Below the pieces are notes generated by a model that searched no databases, was not told where the DNA came from, and worked only from the letters and a program-made list of their open reading frames with translations. A program made the position numbers and the translations under genes. From contig JACEVL010000144.1 of assembly GCA_020284085.1 (NCBI GenBank), positions 1,621,001 through 1,685,000 on the forward strand: a stretch of 64,000 nt of DNA, given 5' to 3'. The DNA is from Aporrectodea caliginosa. Lineage: Eukaryota; Annelida; Clitellata; Crassiclitellata; Lumbricidae. Within the stretch, counting starts at the first letter, position 1; every line of letters begins with the position of its first letter. Below, piece after piece: positions 1 to 10,814 of the stretch.

Positions 1-262
1 AAGAAACTGCGCAGTTGCTGTTTAAATGATTGTAAAGTCGGCAAACATCGAATATGAACAGGTAATGTATTCCATACTAATGGTCCAATGCATTTAATAT
101 TAAAAAATCTAGTATTAGTTCGAGCGTAGGTACTACGAAAGTTATCTTGCGATCTTGTATTATATGAATGAATTTGATAGGAGTGCAAGACATAACCATC
201 AACAACTTGGGGCAATAATTTCCGTTCATATTTATACATAAATTCTGCATTTAAGAATTTAT
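1..262 (-). pseudogene. LINE reverse-transcriptase C-terminal fragment, cut by window edge
   Basis: Reading the minus strand from about 262 down to 1 gives one open frame with no start codon. It has the layout of the C-terminal end of many LINE ORF2 proteins: FMYKYERKLLPQ, then IHSYNTRS, then GPLVWNTLP, then LQSFKQQLRSF. This part of a LINE protein lies beyond the RT catalytic core. The frame runs off the left edge without a stop, so the true end is outside the window. A LINE remnant is well supported; the clade is not resolved. Confidence 0.75.
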
Positions 263-322
263 TTACAGATTCTATTTTTAGAAACCTTATATGTGTGCAT
301 GTATGAAAAATATGTATGAATA

Positions 323-324
<2 letters not shown>

Positions 325-353
<29 letters not shown>

Positions 354-444
354 TGTATGTATGTATGTATGTATGTATGTATGTATGTATGTATGTATGT
401 ATGTATGTATGTATGTATGTATGTATGTATGTTTGTATGTATGA
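325..444. repeat. (TATG)n microsatellite
   Basis: Nearly perfect TATG units, ending with one TTTG variant. Open frames across it (YVCM or HTYI repeats) are artefacts. Confidence 0.97.
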
Positions 445-986
445 ACGTACAGTGCATGTATGTACTAAAGCATGTACGTGTGCATGTATGAATATATGCA
501 TAAATATGTACATAAGTAAGTAAGTAAGTACGTTTGTATGATTGTGAATGATACAGTGCATTTCGGGATGTATGTACTTGTATATTTAGATATCTATGCG
601 GCGCATTTTAAGAACCCTCTCGGGTCTAAACCATGTTGTACCGCTTTGGCTACATCTTCTGGCAGTTGCTTGCTATTCATGCGTTTGGCACCGGTTAATA
701 ACAGAACAGTTGCTTTTTGCAGCACGTGTCAAACAGTTACGAGTTGTGAATAGCATACTGTTTTATGGAACAACATATTAACAGAACTCCGAAATCGTGT
801 TCTTGTGGTACATATGGATGGCCCTGTTGAGATAAGCAGTGTCAAAGCATTAACTAACTAGAAACATGAAACAAAGTGATACATCTTGTGAAGGAGTATC
901 TGAAACGAATGCCTTCTTAGAGGCATCTGGTATCCTCATGTGAGATGCTACATACATCAACCGTTACTGCTGCAGCCTGCATTGCG
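445..986. other. No gene seen
   Basis: Short ORFs here lack recognisable motifs. The right part is presumably the 3' UTR and flank of the minus-strand receptor that stops at 987. I see no clear polyadenylation signal. Confidence 0.5.
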
Positions 987-2183
987 TCAGCGATTTTGCT
1001 CTGCTCTCGAATTGTTTCCTGCAGACTTCCTCTGCACATCGTTCAGACAGATCTCCTCTTCCAGGAGCGAAGAACATGTATTGCTCTCTTTCTTTGCTCT
1101 GCAGAAGATCTTTCTCGCTTCTCCTCGAAACAAACTCCCACACAAGCAGTAAAGAACAAAGTTGATGGCGTAGTTAACAGTGTTGACCATATCCGTCACT
1201 CGGTAAGCCACGTGCGTATGTGCATCCGTCAGTGTATTGCACTTCTGGGTCCAACACAGTGTGCTGCGAAAGTAGTAGGCGATCGTGTAGGGAGCCCTGA
1301 GGGCTATTGTTGAGATGCAAACGGCCACGAGCATTATGGTCAGCTGGGTCTCCATTGAAACTTCCAGTCTAGCGATGCCTTCGCGTTGCTTCATCTGCGA
1401 AACGTTCAGCTGGGCCTTTCTCTGATTCCGAGCGCGGTAGAGCAGCGCAATGATGGCAATGGTGATGATGACGATAAGAATTCCGGGAATCAGAAGCGTA
1501 CAGAACTTGACGACAGCCGTGTTCCACGCATAGTATGCCTCATCGTCGTAAATTTCGCAATGTGGCATATCAACGCCGCACGTTGGATGAATAATGGCGT
1601 GCAGAGTCCAGAAGGGGAAGGACCCGAGGACGAAGCTGACGATGCCGATGCATGCGATCATGATCCTCGTTCTCCTCGGCGTTGACAGATGACCGATCTT
1701 GAGAGGTAAAGCCACAGCAATCAGTCGTTCCACTGAAATCGCAATCGTTAGCCACACCGACCACAGATTTCCGCCGTAGCGAACGAAGTTGGTGATCCTA
1801 CACGCGGCGTTAGAATAGTCGAAGAAGTTGAGTCCCAGATACTGTGGGAAGTAGTAGTATGGAGTGTTGTATCGACGGGTTGCCAGCCATCGTATCGCGT
1901 CCCCGATAAGAACCGAGCTATCGGCAACCGCGAGAGCGATAAGAAACTGTCCAGTGGTGGTACGCCGGAGCATCGCTGATAAGAAAAAGACGCAAATTGA
2001 GAAGATGTTGCCGATCAGTCCAAACGGTATGATGACTGAGAGTCCATAGAAATAAATGTTTGCCCCAAGTGCGTAGCAATAGACCGTAATGGGGTCAGAT
2101 GAACAACCGTCGACTTTTGTGGTAGTTGAGTTCTCGATGTATTCCGAGAATTCGGACATACTGGTGCTTTCAGGACTGATCAT
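987..2183 (-). CDS. Rhodopsin-class GPCR, orphan peptide-receptor type (GPCR1)
   Basis: An uninterrupted 398-codon frame predicts a seven-helix plasma-membrane receptor signalling through G proteins. Visible marks are GLIGN in TM1, LAVAD in TM2 (Asp88), Cys128 at the top of TM3 with Cys209 in the second extracellular loop, VERL at the end of TM3 in place of DRY (Glu152-Arg153), ALRAPYT in TM6 (Pro298), and NFVLY (341-345) in place of NPxxY. A Cys-containing tail follows. The N-terminus has an NST glycosylation sequon near residue 18. NFxLY with a following CLxGSLFR is common in FMRFamide-receptor-like invertebrate receptors, so a peptide ligand is plausible but unproven. It is clearly related to the receptors at 34619, 51761 and 62931 but is the most divergent. 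No intron is needed. The start is the first ATG giving a normal-length N-terminus. Confidence 0.92.
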   Translation of the reverse strand: MISPESTSMSEFSEYIENSTTTKVDGCSSDPITVYCYALGANIYFYGLSVIIPFGLIGNIFSICVFFLSAMLRRTTTGQFLIALAVADSSVLIGDAIRWLATRRYNTPYYYFPQYLGLNFFDYSNAACRITNFVRYGGNLWSVWLTIAISVERLIAVALPLKIGHLSTPRRTRIMIACIGIVSFVLGSFPFWTLHAIIHPTCGVDMPHCEIYDDEAYYAWNTAVVKFCTLLIPGILIVIITIAIIALLYRARNQRKAQLNVSQMKQREGIARLEVSMETQLTIMLVAVCISTIALRAPYTIAYYFRSTLCWTQKCNTLTDAHTHVAYRVTDMVNTVNYAINFVLYCLCGSLFRGEARKIFCRAKKESNTCSSLLEEEICLNDVQRKSAGNNSRAEQNR

Positions 2184-2456
2184 GCTGCTGGTTGCTCACC
2201 GCTTCTCGTTCTTGTCAGAATGTTTGAAGAAATCTGTGACAGTTTACATAAGATACCATGCGAAATTCTGAAATCGTGTTTGGCGGCAACCATGAAAATG
2301 CGATGAGAACAACGAAATCAGAAAGAAAACAACTGTCTAAGAACAGAACAAAGTATCTTGAAGGAAAAAACACGTCACATGCTACCACGCTTCATCAAGA
2401 ATAACATCAACATACCATGCTGATAAAATTACACAAATTGTTCTTTAGGTACATTC

Positions 2457-2658
2457 AAGTGCTGTACCTATTAGAAAATGTGCAAATGACTTATTATCAA
2501 CCAAAAGAGGGCAATTATAGCGTGAAATGACAATATAATTATGGGCTATAATTATTGAAGAATATAATTTCCGCCAATGTACATAATTGCCACTACATTA
2601 CTTAGGGAAAGAAATTAAATACATGAACATTGCCTAATTATTCAAAATGAATAGGCCT
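2457..2658. repeat. 202-bp direct repeat, left copy
   Basis: This stretch recurs at 2936-3137 with no difference that I can see. It brackets a LINE-like 3' end, and the pair could be an unusually long target-site duplication. Confidence 0.95.
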
Positions 2659-2935
2659 TGTACTATCTTAGGCCCCCTCTTAGCGGGACTCGTCCCTTTG
2701 GGGTGCCTATTTGCTCCCACTCCACTCTACTCGTGCTAGCTCTTTGTAACTTATCTTGACTTGTGTTTAACTGGTTTTACTTTTCGTTGATCATTTTACT
2801 TCCTCATTTCTCATACATGTTGTACCTTTTTACTTTGTTAGAGCTGTGTTTAATCATTATGTTTGTTATGTTTTCTCTTATTGTTGTTGGGAACAATAAA
2901 TTGAATTGAATTGAATAAATTGAATTGAATTGAAA
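2659..2935 (+). mobile_element. 5'-truncated LINE 3' end with (TTGAA)n tail
   Basis: The 277-bp insert lies exactly between the two 202-bp repeats. It ends with GGAACAATAAATTGAATTGA and further TTGAA units, a typical microsatellite-like 3' tail of CR1/L2-type LINEs. A related 3' end in the opposite orientation is at 7690-7830 and shares GGAACAATAAA and the GAATT tail. No coding sequence remains. Confidence 0.7.
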
Positions 2936-3137
2936 AAGTGCTGTACCTATTAGAAAATGTGCAAATGACTTATTATCAACCAAAAGAGGGCAATTATAGC
3001 GTGAAATGACAATATAATTATGGGCTATAATTATTGAAGAATATAATTTCCGCCAATGTACATAATTGCCACTACATTACTTAGGGAAAGAAATTAAATA
3101 CATGAACATTGCCTAATTATTCAAAATGAATAGGCCT
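2936..3137. repeat. 202-bp direct repeat, right copy
   Basis: Identical by eye to 2457-2658, which implies a very recent duplication. Confidence 0.95.
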
Positions 3138-3605
3138 ACCAATATTGTCTAACAAAGGACATGCTATTAGGAGGTGTTCTAGACTACAAAAGGTCTATCT
3201 TTTTTGGGCACGTCACCCAGAGATGCAGAGATTCCTTTTGCATCTATACGGTATCGCGTTACCTTAACCGGTATGGTCTACCTTTTACTGGCATATGTTA
3301 AATAAAGTTAGACGGCAACGGGTTTAACTTTTACGGTTCTGCCTTCTACGACTTATTAAGCCGAGTTCTTTGTGCCGCATGACTTTAGCCATCCTAGACG
3401 GCGACGCCAGTGTCGCACAATGCTACCTGCCGTGTAATCATTTTACAGTCATTTATCAGTTACAAAACCTTTGAGAAATTACAGAATCGTCGCTATAGGC
3501 GCGATACAAACGAGCGATTTCATAATTTTACTTAAATTGTCTTACTATGTAGATCTATGCACAAGACAGAAATTATATAAGCAACGAAAGCTCGATAGCA
3601 GTTTG
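3138..3605. other. No gene seen
   Basis: Unique-looking sequence without an ORF or recognisable repeat on either strand. Confidence 0.4.
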
Positions 3606-3800
3606 ATTTTGTAGATTTCTAATAATGATATAGCGCCAGTCAGCACTGCCAACGACAAGGAGTCAGTCTATTTCGCTAAATAATTATGCGTCAAGGACTT
3701 ACCCAAGGTCCTTTCACAACAACCGTTTCGGCAAGGGATCGAACCCACGCACAAGGCAAACGCTCAACCTTTTGGCTACACTATGCCAGTCTGTACATCT
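3606..3800 (-). mobile_element. tRNA-derived SINE
   Basis: On the minus strand the head reads like a tRNA with a B box, GGGTTCGATCCCTTGC. It is followed by the block AAGGACCTTGGGTAAGTCCTT, which is shared with SINEs at 6305, 9735, 24340 and 48830. The 3' part runs into GGCGCTATATC, the end type seen in the other members. Confidence 0.7.
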
Positions 3801-4104
3801 CATTCAGTAAACGATCGTAATGGATAAGAGTGGATAAATGCATCCTTACCTCTGACACACGCAACGAGCCTGTAGGACAAACTACAGACGCAACATATAT
3901 ACTGCGTGCACCGACCGCCAATAGATGGAGCAATGAGCAGATGGCGCGGCCGACTGTTCGCTAGGAAGTTATGTTAAGTTTCGCGCCGACGAAGATTTAA
4001 CAGTCAGCATCAATTACCGTACGTGCCTGTTTCACACGCAAAGGACTGTTGCTTTTCAACGCTAACCAGTCTACGTTTATAGGGGTACGTGTTGGAGTGC
4101 GTGT

Positions 4105-4106
<2 letters not shown>

Positions 4107-4170
<64 letters not shown>
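4107..4170. repeat. (CT)n microsatellite
   Basis: Perfect CT run followed by imperfect CT/GTCT-rich sequence to about 4255. Confidence 0.95.
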
Positions 4171-4174
<4 letters not shown>

Positions 4175-4529
4175 ATCTCTCTCTTTCCCTTTCTGCCTCT
4201 GTCTGTCTGTATGTGTCTGTGTCTGTCTTTGTCTTTTTCGTTTGCCCCTGTCTGTCGCTATAGTTCTAAATCTCGTGCACGCACGTGTTTGTCTGTTCAT
4301 GTGTAAAGGATGCCGACCACAAACAGGACACAGCAAGGATTCTCTTCCAAATAAAGTCTCGAGACGGCATACACTAAGTTGATTATAGACATCAACTGTA
4401 TGGGAACAGAACGCAGTCTGTGTGCCCTTCAGTCAGAGACTAGCGTGACCGTTTGAAGTGATTAGAAACAACTGTCTGGTGGCATGTTAACATTAATGTG
4501 CGTTTGACACTAAATAGTTTATGCCTGCA
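4171..4529. other. No gene seen
   Basis: After the CT-rich tail nothing is recognisable in either strand. Confidence 0.4.
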
Positions 4530-4870
4530 AGCGTGGTCACCACACTAGTATTTGGTTAGAGTTGATGTAATACTTTTGTGAGAGCAACCACAATAGTATC
4601 TGCTTATAGCAGGCATACTTTCATTAGTTTAGCCAGAATGGTATAATTATATTTGTTCATAGTAGACATTATTCTTTAAGAGTGCAGCAACAATAGTGCC
4701 TGCTTATAACATACATTATTCCTGAGGAATGCGGTCACAATATCATCTGCTTAGAGTAAACATATTACAAGACAGCAGTCACGCTATATCTGCTTATAGC
4801 AGACATTTTAGTTTAAAGCGAGTAGCCACAGTAGTATCTGATTAAACTAGACGTTATACATTTAAACGTA
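4530..4870. repeat. Highly diverged ~50-bp tandem repeat
   Basis: About seven loosely similar units follow the pattern 'GC-ACAATAGT-TCTGCTTATAG-A-ACATT'. They begin near 4530, 4583, 4632, 4684, 4730, 4772 and 4820. Units differ by substitutions and indels, so this is an old minisatellite. Confidence 0.65.
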
Positions 4871-5254
4871 TAACCACACAGGGCTTTGATGAAAACAGAG
4901 TTTGCTTTCAGTGCCTGGATGGGAACTCAAATGATTTTTTCCATAATATATGGATAGAGAAAGAAATCCATTTACGAGGAGCTCATGGAAATGATACAAT
5001 AGCCGCAGTTGTTGTGATCTGTCGTGTAATTATATAGCATTGTATTCCAAAACAATAGGCCTATGCATTTAAGTTTAATGCAGATTGCTTTGGACGCACT
5101 TACACCAAGTACGCATGAATTAGAGGCATCGCTACAAATAGACGCGTGTATAATAGATCCATCGACTCTCTATAATAATAGTCTGCCTGAGCATGCATAG
5201 ACAGCGCTTCTGTCATGTACTAAAAGGCTCTATATCAAGTGTCCACATATATAT

Positions 5255-5500
5255 TATATATATATACATGCAAGGATATATATATATATATGTAAGTAAG
5301 TGTGCATGTATGCATGTGTATGTGTGTAATTATGTATGCATGTGTATGTATGTATGCATGTATGCATGTATGTAAGTATGTACGTATGCATGTAAGTATG
5401 TATTTAAGTGCGTCTGTATGTAGGTAGGTATGTATATATTTGATGTATGTATGTATGCATATAATTATGCATGTAATTATGTGTGTATAGTGCGTAGTAT
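5255..5500. repeat. Imperfect (TATG)/(TA) repeat region
   Basis: TA runs are followed by degenerate TATG/CATG units. Confidence 0.85.
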
Positions 5501-6300
5501 ATAGGCTGTCATGATGAAGTTCGTTGTATCTGTATAGCCTTAGGCGATATCATTGTCTGATTGTTAAAGCATCTTCCTTCAACCGCTAATCTAATCTAAT
5601 CACAAGCTTCTACAGCGGCACTATAGTAATGCTTAAGTCAACAGTCGATGGTAGATGGGAAATCCATGGCGAATCCGGTCATTATCCACGAGGAAAATAC
5701 GAGAAGACAGAGGAAGGGAGTGCAGGAAGAAGAGTGCTGAATTTCAGTCTGCTTGCTAGGAAATACAGCACAGATGCTACGACTAGATTTCGATCTATAA
5801 TTGAATGGAAAACTCCCATTCCCACGATCGAGAAATTTTGAACCAATCTGTATAATAAGGAAGTATCAAGTACATCTGCTGCAGTAGATCCATTGCATGC
5901 TTTTAATTAAAGAAAATATATGAGGGCAAAGGTCGACTGCAAAAGAATCCGTGAAAGATTGCAAGCAAGCGACTGGTGAAACGTTTATTTAACGACAACA
6001 CCAAATCGAAGATGATTGGCGTGGGCGACTGGTGTGCCATCGGTTCATGCCTTATGCATTAGACACCGGTGTAAGGTATAAATTGCAATTGCCTCATTGT
6101 AAGGGATACATTGCGTTAGAATAAATTGAACCATAGCAACCAATAGTTTACTGGTTAGCGTGCTGGGCAGTCATCTCAGAGATCATGTGTTCAAATCCCC
6201 GCTAAGACAATAAAGATATCTCAGGATTTCGGTCCCACTAACGCCCCTACCAAACATTACGAAGCAGTGTTCTCATTTTACAACGATAAAATAATTCATT
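5501..6300. other. Repeat relics, no gene recognised
   Basis: A 70-codon frame at 5629-5841 has no motif that I know. At about 6010-6100 a stretch containing CCTTATGCATTAGACACCGG resembles, in reverse orientation, sequences at 24890-24990 and 59080-59160, so it is an interspersed repeat. At 6130-6215 TTACTGGTTAGCG and TGTTCAAATCCC look like tRNA A and B boxes, probably another SINE head. Confidence 0.45.
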
Positions 6301-6304
6301 CATT

Positions 6305-6525
6305 CATTCATTTCAGATATTTATATAGCGCCCCTTCAAGATTTCTACTCAGAGGCGCTCCCGACTACAGCGCGGACACTGAATCGGAGTTTCACGCCGA
6401 AGCGCATGAGCAATTGCGAGTGAAGGACTTGCCCAGGGTCCCTACGCGGCGGCTTCAGGTGGATTAGAACCCGCAACCCTCCGGCTGCAAGGCACCGACC
6501 ATACCTCTACACCACCGCGCCCCAT
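6305..6525 (-). mobile_element. tRNA-derived SINE, full-length-looking
   Basis: On the minus strand it starts GGGGCGCGGTGGTGTAGAGG. It has a tRNA-like B box GGGTTCTAATCC, then the shared core TAGGGACCCTGGGCAAGTCC and CAATTGCTC. It ends AGCGCCTCTGAGTAGAAATC, GGGGCGCTATATAAAT and a short (GAAT)n tail. Isolated 3' ends of this type occur at 17290-17340 and 58505-58560. Confidence 0.8.
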
Positions 6526-6534
6526 AAATAATAA

Positions 6535-6770
6535 TAATAACGTTATTCGTTAAGTCAAACTGACAAGTACGCAGCAAGATACGATGATATTGTAGTAACA
6601 GATGTTAACGAGTTTAACAGGAGTCGAATTTAACTGTATGGCAGCCTGCAAGGCGCCCATCTGTCGTGGTGATCATTTCACAGTTGCCCCTAGAGAGTCG
6701 AAGGCTGAGTCAACCTTATAAGGCTAACGGGTATCGAACTCGCATCCTTCTGGTCTTTGTTCCAGCATGT
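6535..6770 (-). mobile_element. Second SINE family, minus copy
   Basis: Inverted relative of 8335-8702. Both contain CTTATAAGGTTGACTCAGCC or a close variant, the block GGGCAACTGTGAAATG or similar, and the phrase GCAGGCTGCC near an AAATTCGAC stretch. The tRNA-like B box variant GGTATCGAACTCGC appears here in reverse. Confidence 0.65.
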
Positions 6771-6779
6771 TACCATTCA

Positions 6780-7685
6780 ATCATCTCCCAGCAAAATGGG
6801 TTCCCACTTGGTGCGAATATCAGTTGGAAAACGATATATGGCTCACTTATGGTGCCAATGGTTGCCTCTAGGCTTTAGCTCCATGCCACTGCTTCCTTTG
6901 TAATCTGAGTCATTTTCGTGGTTAGTGCATTTTTGCTGCAAATCGTTATCGTTAGGAACCTCGGCCCCAGCTGAGCTATAAAGATAGCTTCAGTGAGGTT
7001 CTTAACAGGTAAACAGATAAGGTATTAAACATGTTCATGCAGTTCCTCTATATAGGAACTCCCCAGACGCGTTATAGTGAAATGGAAGAACTACTTGGCT
7101 GCCACAACCGGTGCTTGATCTCCGGACTCGGAAGGGCGCCGAAAATGACCCATTAACGTGGTTCTTGAGGAATTGACTGATATAACCCCAATATTATATA
7201 GGGCTTATAGGCTGCTCTACCTGCCCTTGTTTACGTGTGGGGGTGAGGCTGAGAAATTCCGAGATTGACATTTTACATTTATGGAGCAATTAATCGATAG
7301 AAAACCTGTTAGCCTCCAATCTTCAGTTTATGGCCATTTACTGGACACTAAAGGATGGAGGGCCGATTGGTAACCGGGTGACATGGTATTTCCACAGCTC
7401 GATAGCCATCCAAGTACTAAACCGGCTTGATGTACCATATATCTTCACTGTGCCTTCCAGCGTCGTATGATCAAAATCAAGCATTGCCTCTCGTAACCTT
7501 ACCATCGTAACTCTGCCTGAGACCCACACACACCGACGTCGGTTGGTTGGTCATTTGATAACAAATCATCCGATTTAATCATTTAAGAAGTCTCCTATGT
7601 AGCGCAACTGTACCCGAGATTTTGAACAAGCGAATTGGAATCGATTGGTTTTGTCCGAATGTGATACCAACCAAACACGCGATGC
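6780..7685. other. No gene recognised
   Basis: Short ORFs on both strands lack domain signatures. No repeat unit is obvious. Confidence 0.35.
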
Positions 7686-7689
7686 AAAT

Positions 7690-7830
7690 CCATCGCATGC
7701 TACACGCATCAATGCAATTCAATTCAATTCAAACAGTTTTATTGTTCCCCATCATAATTACAAAATACAACTATCAACACTAGTGTTATTTAGGCAACAA
7801 ACGGAGACCCTGAAGGGTCACAGGACCCAC
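7690..7830 (-). mobile_element. LINE 3' end, minus orientation
   Basis: Minus-strand reading gives CCTTCAGGGTCTCC..., then GGGGAACAATAAAACTG, then (GAATT)n. This is the same 3'-end design as the insert at 2659-2935. Confidence 0.6.
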
Positions 7831-8334
7831 TAACTAGGGCTACCTACATCAAAACAACGTTCCATGTCAATGGGCGTAATGAATGACGAAATGACGGACC
7901 AAGCGTTTACGTAATGATATTATGTAGGCCTACCTCTGAATGGGTTAAGGCTGGTAAAGTCAGATTAAGTAAAGGAAAGATAATCGTTCATTTACAATTG
8001 CTCATTGTGCGACATCATGATCTGTTCGGTAGCGCTCTTCTCTGCTATCATCCAAGATAACAACCATGTCCTCCGCAGGCTCTTTCCCACTCGGTCTGTT
8101 AGCAACTATAACCTACGCCCTAGGCCTCACCCCTTCGAACTTACAACAAAGAACAATAAAATCTTCGTTCCACGCATGCTTTTCAAAAACGTCTATTAGA
8201 TGAAAAACTGCCACTCTCAATAACTCATGTATTCTGTTGCGTTTTGTCGACAGTTTTGTGTTAAATAAACGAATATGATGATATGGTCTTCACTTTAACG
8301 ATTTTCGGTTTGAGCCTGCAGAGAATATCAGTAT

Positions 8335-8702
8335 AAAGAACACGCTGGCACGATGATCAGAAGGACGCGGGTTCGATACCTGCTAGCCTCATAAGGTTGA
8401 CTCAGCCTTCCACCCCTAGGGGCGACTCTGTAAAATGAGGAGTAGGACAGATGGTCACCTTGCAGGCTGCCTTACAGTTAAATTCGACCCTTGTTAACTT
8501 GCTATCATCTGTTACTACTATATCTTGTAATCTTACTGCGTACTTATCAGTTCGTAATCGTAATCTCCAAACTTCTAAAGCGCCACTCGAAAGCCAAGCG
8601 CAGGGCAGCAGCCTTATTCAAAAGCGCTGCGTCGAGTTAGAGGGGTTGTCCAAAAGTGTAGTCCAAAGGAGGTCTTAGTTTTAATTAATAAACGAATATT
8701 AT
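8335..8702 (+). mobile_element. Second SINE family, plus copy
   Basis: The head contains GACGCGGGTTCGATACCTGC (a B-box match). It is followed by ATAAGGTTGACTCAGCCTTC and CCCCTAGGGGCGACTCTG, and it ends in TTAATAAACGAATATTATTA. The inverted copy is at 6535-6770. Confidence 0.7.
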
Positions 8703-9734
8703 TATTATCATGGATAAGTTGCCTGCATACTTCCGCTTCGTATATACTTACTCTACGCGCCTAATAAGTGTAGTAAACAATGTAGATAAATTAATCTGTT
8801 AGACGTTCTGATCATCACTGACACTCGGTCGGAGGTGCTATGCAGGGATTTTATCAATTGAAACACAGAAACGACCAGAGCAGTTGCAAAATAGGACAAC
8901 AATCCCCTTGTGTGCTGCATGGCTTGACAACAAAATGTTAATCTCAAATGACATAACGGGAGTTGAACCCTGGACACACGTGCATGATAGCATGCAGCCA
9001 TCCATCTGCCGCCAAAGATAAGGTAACAAAACCTTAAACGCCTTAAGGAGTTAGAAAGGAACTTCGTCTTAACTATCTTTAAAACATATCAGTAAAAGAA
9101 TTTCGGCTTTGCAACAATGTTCCATGCATAGCCTATATGTTTTTTTCTGTCAATTAAAAAGCCCTGCGTTTTTGATCCGGCAGGGTATTTAATCCATTTT
9201 TATGTGGCTTCAGATTACCTTAGGATCTATTATTTGAGTGTGCTAAACAGTTTTCGTCCCGATCATACTGCTACATTCCAGTTGATAATCTTATTATCTT
9301 TAATCAAGTTTCGTTTGCTCCATCTCCTCTCCAGCGTTGCTAGGTTGCACGCTATTAAGTTTATTGACCGCATCGATAGTTATATCGACTATTTTTAATT
9401 GACCTCTGCAATTCCTCTTATGGTTCACCGGTGACTTGCTTAAAGTAATTCATATTTGTGTGCTGAATTCGAATTGCGGCTTTCAGAGTTATTCCAGCAA
9501 TAATTGAATTACTGACCCAGCACGGTGGCCTGCCGTATACAACTATACATGGGGTGTATACTGTAACAGTAGGTGCTTATCGCTGCTGCACGTTTCATAT
9601 AAATGACCGGACACCATCCGATCATATAACCGATCTGCTGCGTGATAACCTACACTGTCTGCGTGTTCCTCAGCGGGTTACCTATAAAATGGAATAATCT
9701 TTCGCAAGACTACATCCCAGACGTCTGCATTCGG
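8703..9734. other. No gene recognised; one tRNA-like B box
   Basis: On the minus strand near 8955-8975 AGGGTTCAACTCCCG matches a Pol III B box and may mark an old SINE head. The remaining ORFs, including 9204-9398, have no recognisable motif. Confidence 0.4.
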
Positions 9735-9965
9735 ATACTGTGGCACGGTGGTCGACTGGTTAGAGCGATTGACCTGTAACGCGGAGAGTGCGGCTTCGAT
9801 CCTCGTCTGATGCGGTTACTGTGTAGGGACCCTGAGCAAGTCCTTCGCGCACAATTGCTCTGCAATATAATTGCTTCTGCACCGCCGAGACGTTTGCACT
9901 TCTGAGCTTTGGGTCACATTTGGAAGAAGGGCGATATCAAAGGCAGTTGTATTGTATTGTATAGC
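9735..9965 (+). mobile_element. tRNA-Thr-like SINE
   Basis: The head GACTGGTTAGAGCG followed by CTGTAACGCGGAG and CTTCGATCC looks like tRNA A box, anticodon stem-loop (TGT) and B box. The core TGTAGGGACCCTGAGCAAGT and CACAATTGCTC follows. The 3' part GAAGGGCGATATCAAAG precedes a (TGTAT)n tail. Confidence 0.75.
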
Positions 9966-10039
9966 AGATAACCGAAACAGATGTCGGCTACGATCCCCAT
10001 CTATAATAATCAACTACAAGTCCCGCGGTCTTCTAAGAG

Positions 10040-10470
10040 GCATTACGACTGTTCCTTCTCTGTCGCTGGACCCACTGCATGGACAGTCATGTGAAGAATG
10101 TGCCATCGCCGGAGACATTTAAATCACAGCTAAAGACCTATCTTTTTAAGCAATCATGTGACTGTCATTGACTTTTTGACCTCGTGTACAGCGCCCTTTC
10201 CCTCAACCTCGGCTGTAATACTGCGGTTCCAGGACGATCGTTCATATGGATGGACGATCGTTCATATGGACGATCGTTCATAGGATATCGCTCTTACGCC
10301 GCGAGCAATTATCGGCTTTGGACAAATACACCGACTGGAAATCAATAAATCCTATTAAGATAATTACTGTATCCGCGCCATGTATACTCGCGCTGGGAGC
10401 GCTTCTGAAAGGCTTATGCTATGAGAAGCGCTTTATAAATGATCAAATACAATACAATACACGTAGTCAT
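10040..10470 (+). mobile_element. LINE ORF2 C-terminus and 3' end
   Basis: Plus-strand codons near 10085-10152 read DSHVKNVPSPETFKSQLKTY, then LFK. The pattern 'FK..LKTYLF' is typical of the last residues of CR1/L2-type LINE ORF2. A 3' UTR-like stretch follows and ends AGAAGCGCTTTATAAATG with (AATAC)n. The 5' part is missing. Confidence 0.65.
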
Positions 10471-10800
10471 CAACTATGGACAGTCATCGGTTCTAGACAA
10501 AAACACCTAAAGCAAATTAAGAAAACTTATTGAGATAAGCTAATTAAGACACTTGTAGGCATCAATTTTGGACATTCATCGGTTTCATACACCTTGATAC
10601 ACATTCATAGTCTACACCTAATTTCAAATCAAGAAAACTTATTAAGATATTTACTTGTGGGCCTCAATTGACTTCAAACAGCCCAACATATAGGCTATTT
10701 ATAAAATATCGTTTAATTAATATATGCACATCAAAGTCCATTGCATATCAACGTAGATACATTGATAAACAAAAAAAGAATGAACGTTTGCTCGTACTAT
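10471..10800. other. Degenerate repeats, no gene
   Basis: Phrases such as CATCAACTATGGACAGTCATC and CATCAATTTTGGACATTCATC recur about 80 bp apart with AAGAAAACTTATT following each. This is a diverged tandem repeat. Confidence 0.4.
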
Positions 10801-10804
10801 AAGG

Positions 10805-10814
10805 TATAAAAAGG
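10805..10814 (+). promoter_or_regulatory. Strong TATA-box match
   Basis: TATAAAAAGG is the best TATA match noticed in the window. An AATAAA signal follows at about 11035, yet no ORF lies between them, so a solo LTR or a short noncoding unit is possible. Confidence 0.35.

Noticed and set aside
329..523. ORFs with YVCM/HTYI repeats (also at 13261-13687, 21739-22006, 23331-23717, 59428-59965)
   Set aside because: They are six-frame translations of TATG/CATA microsatellites and have no non-repeat coding core.
9735..9810. A functional tRNA-Thr gene
   Set aside because: A and B boxes are present, but stems are poor, the B box is imperfect, and the sequence continues into the SINE core and tail. 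The same holds for 24340 and 48830.
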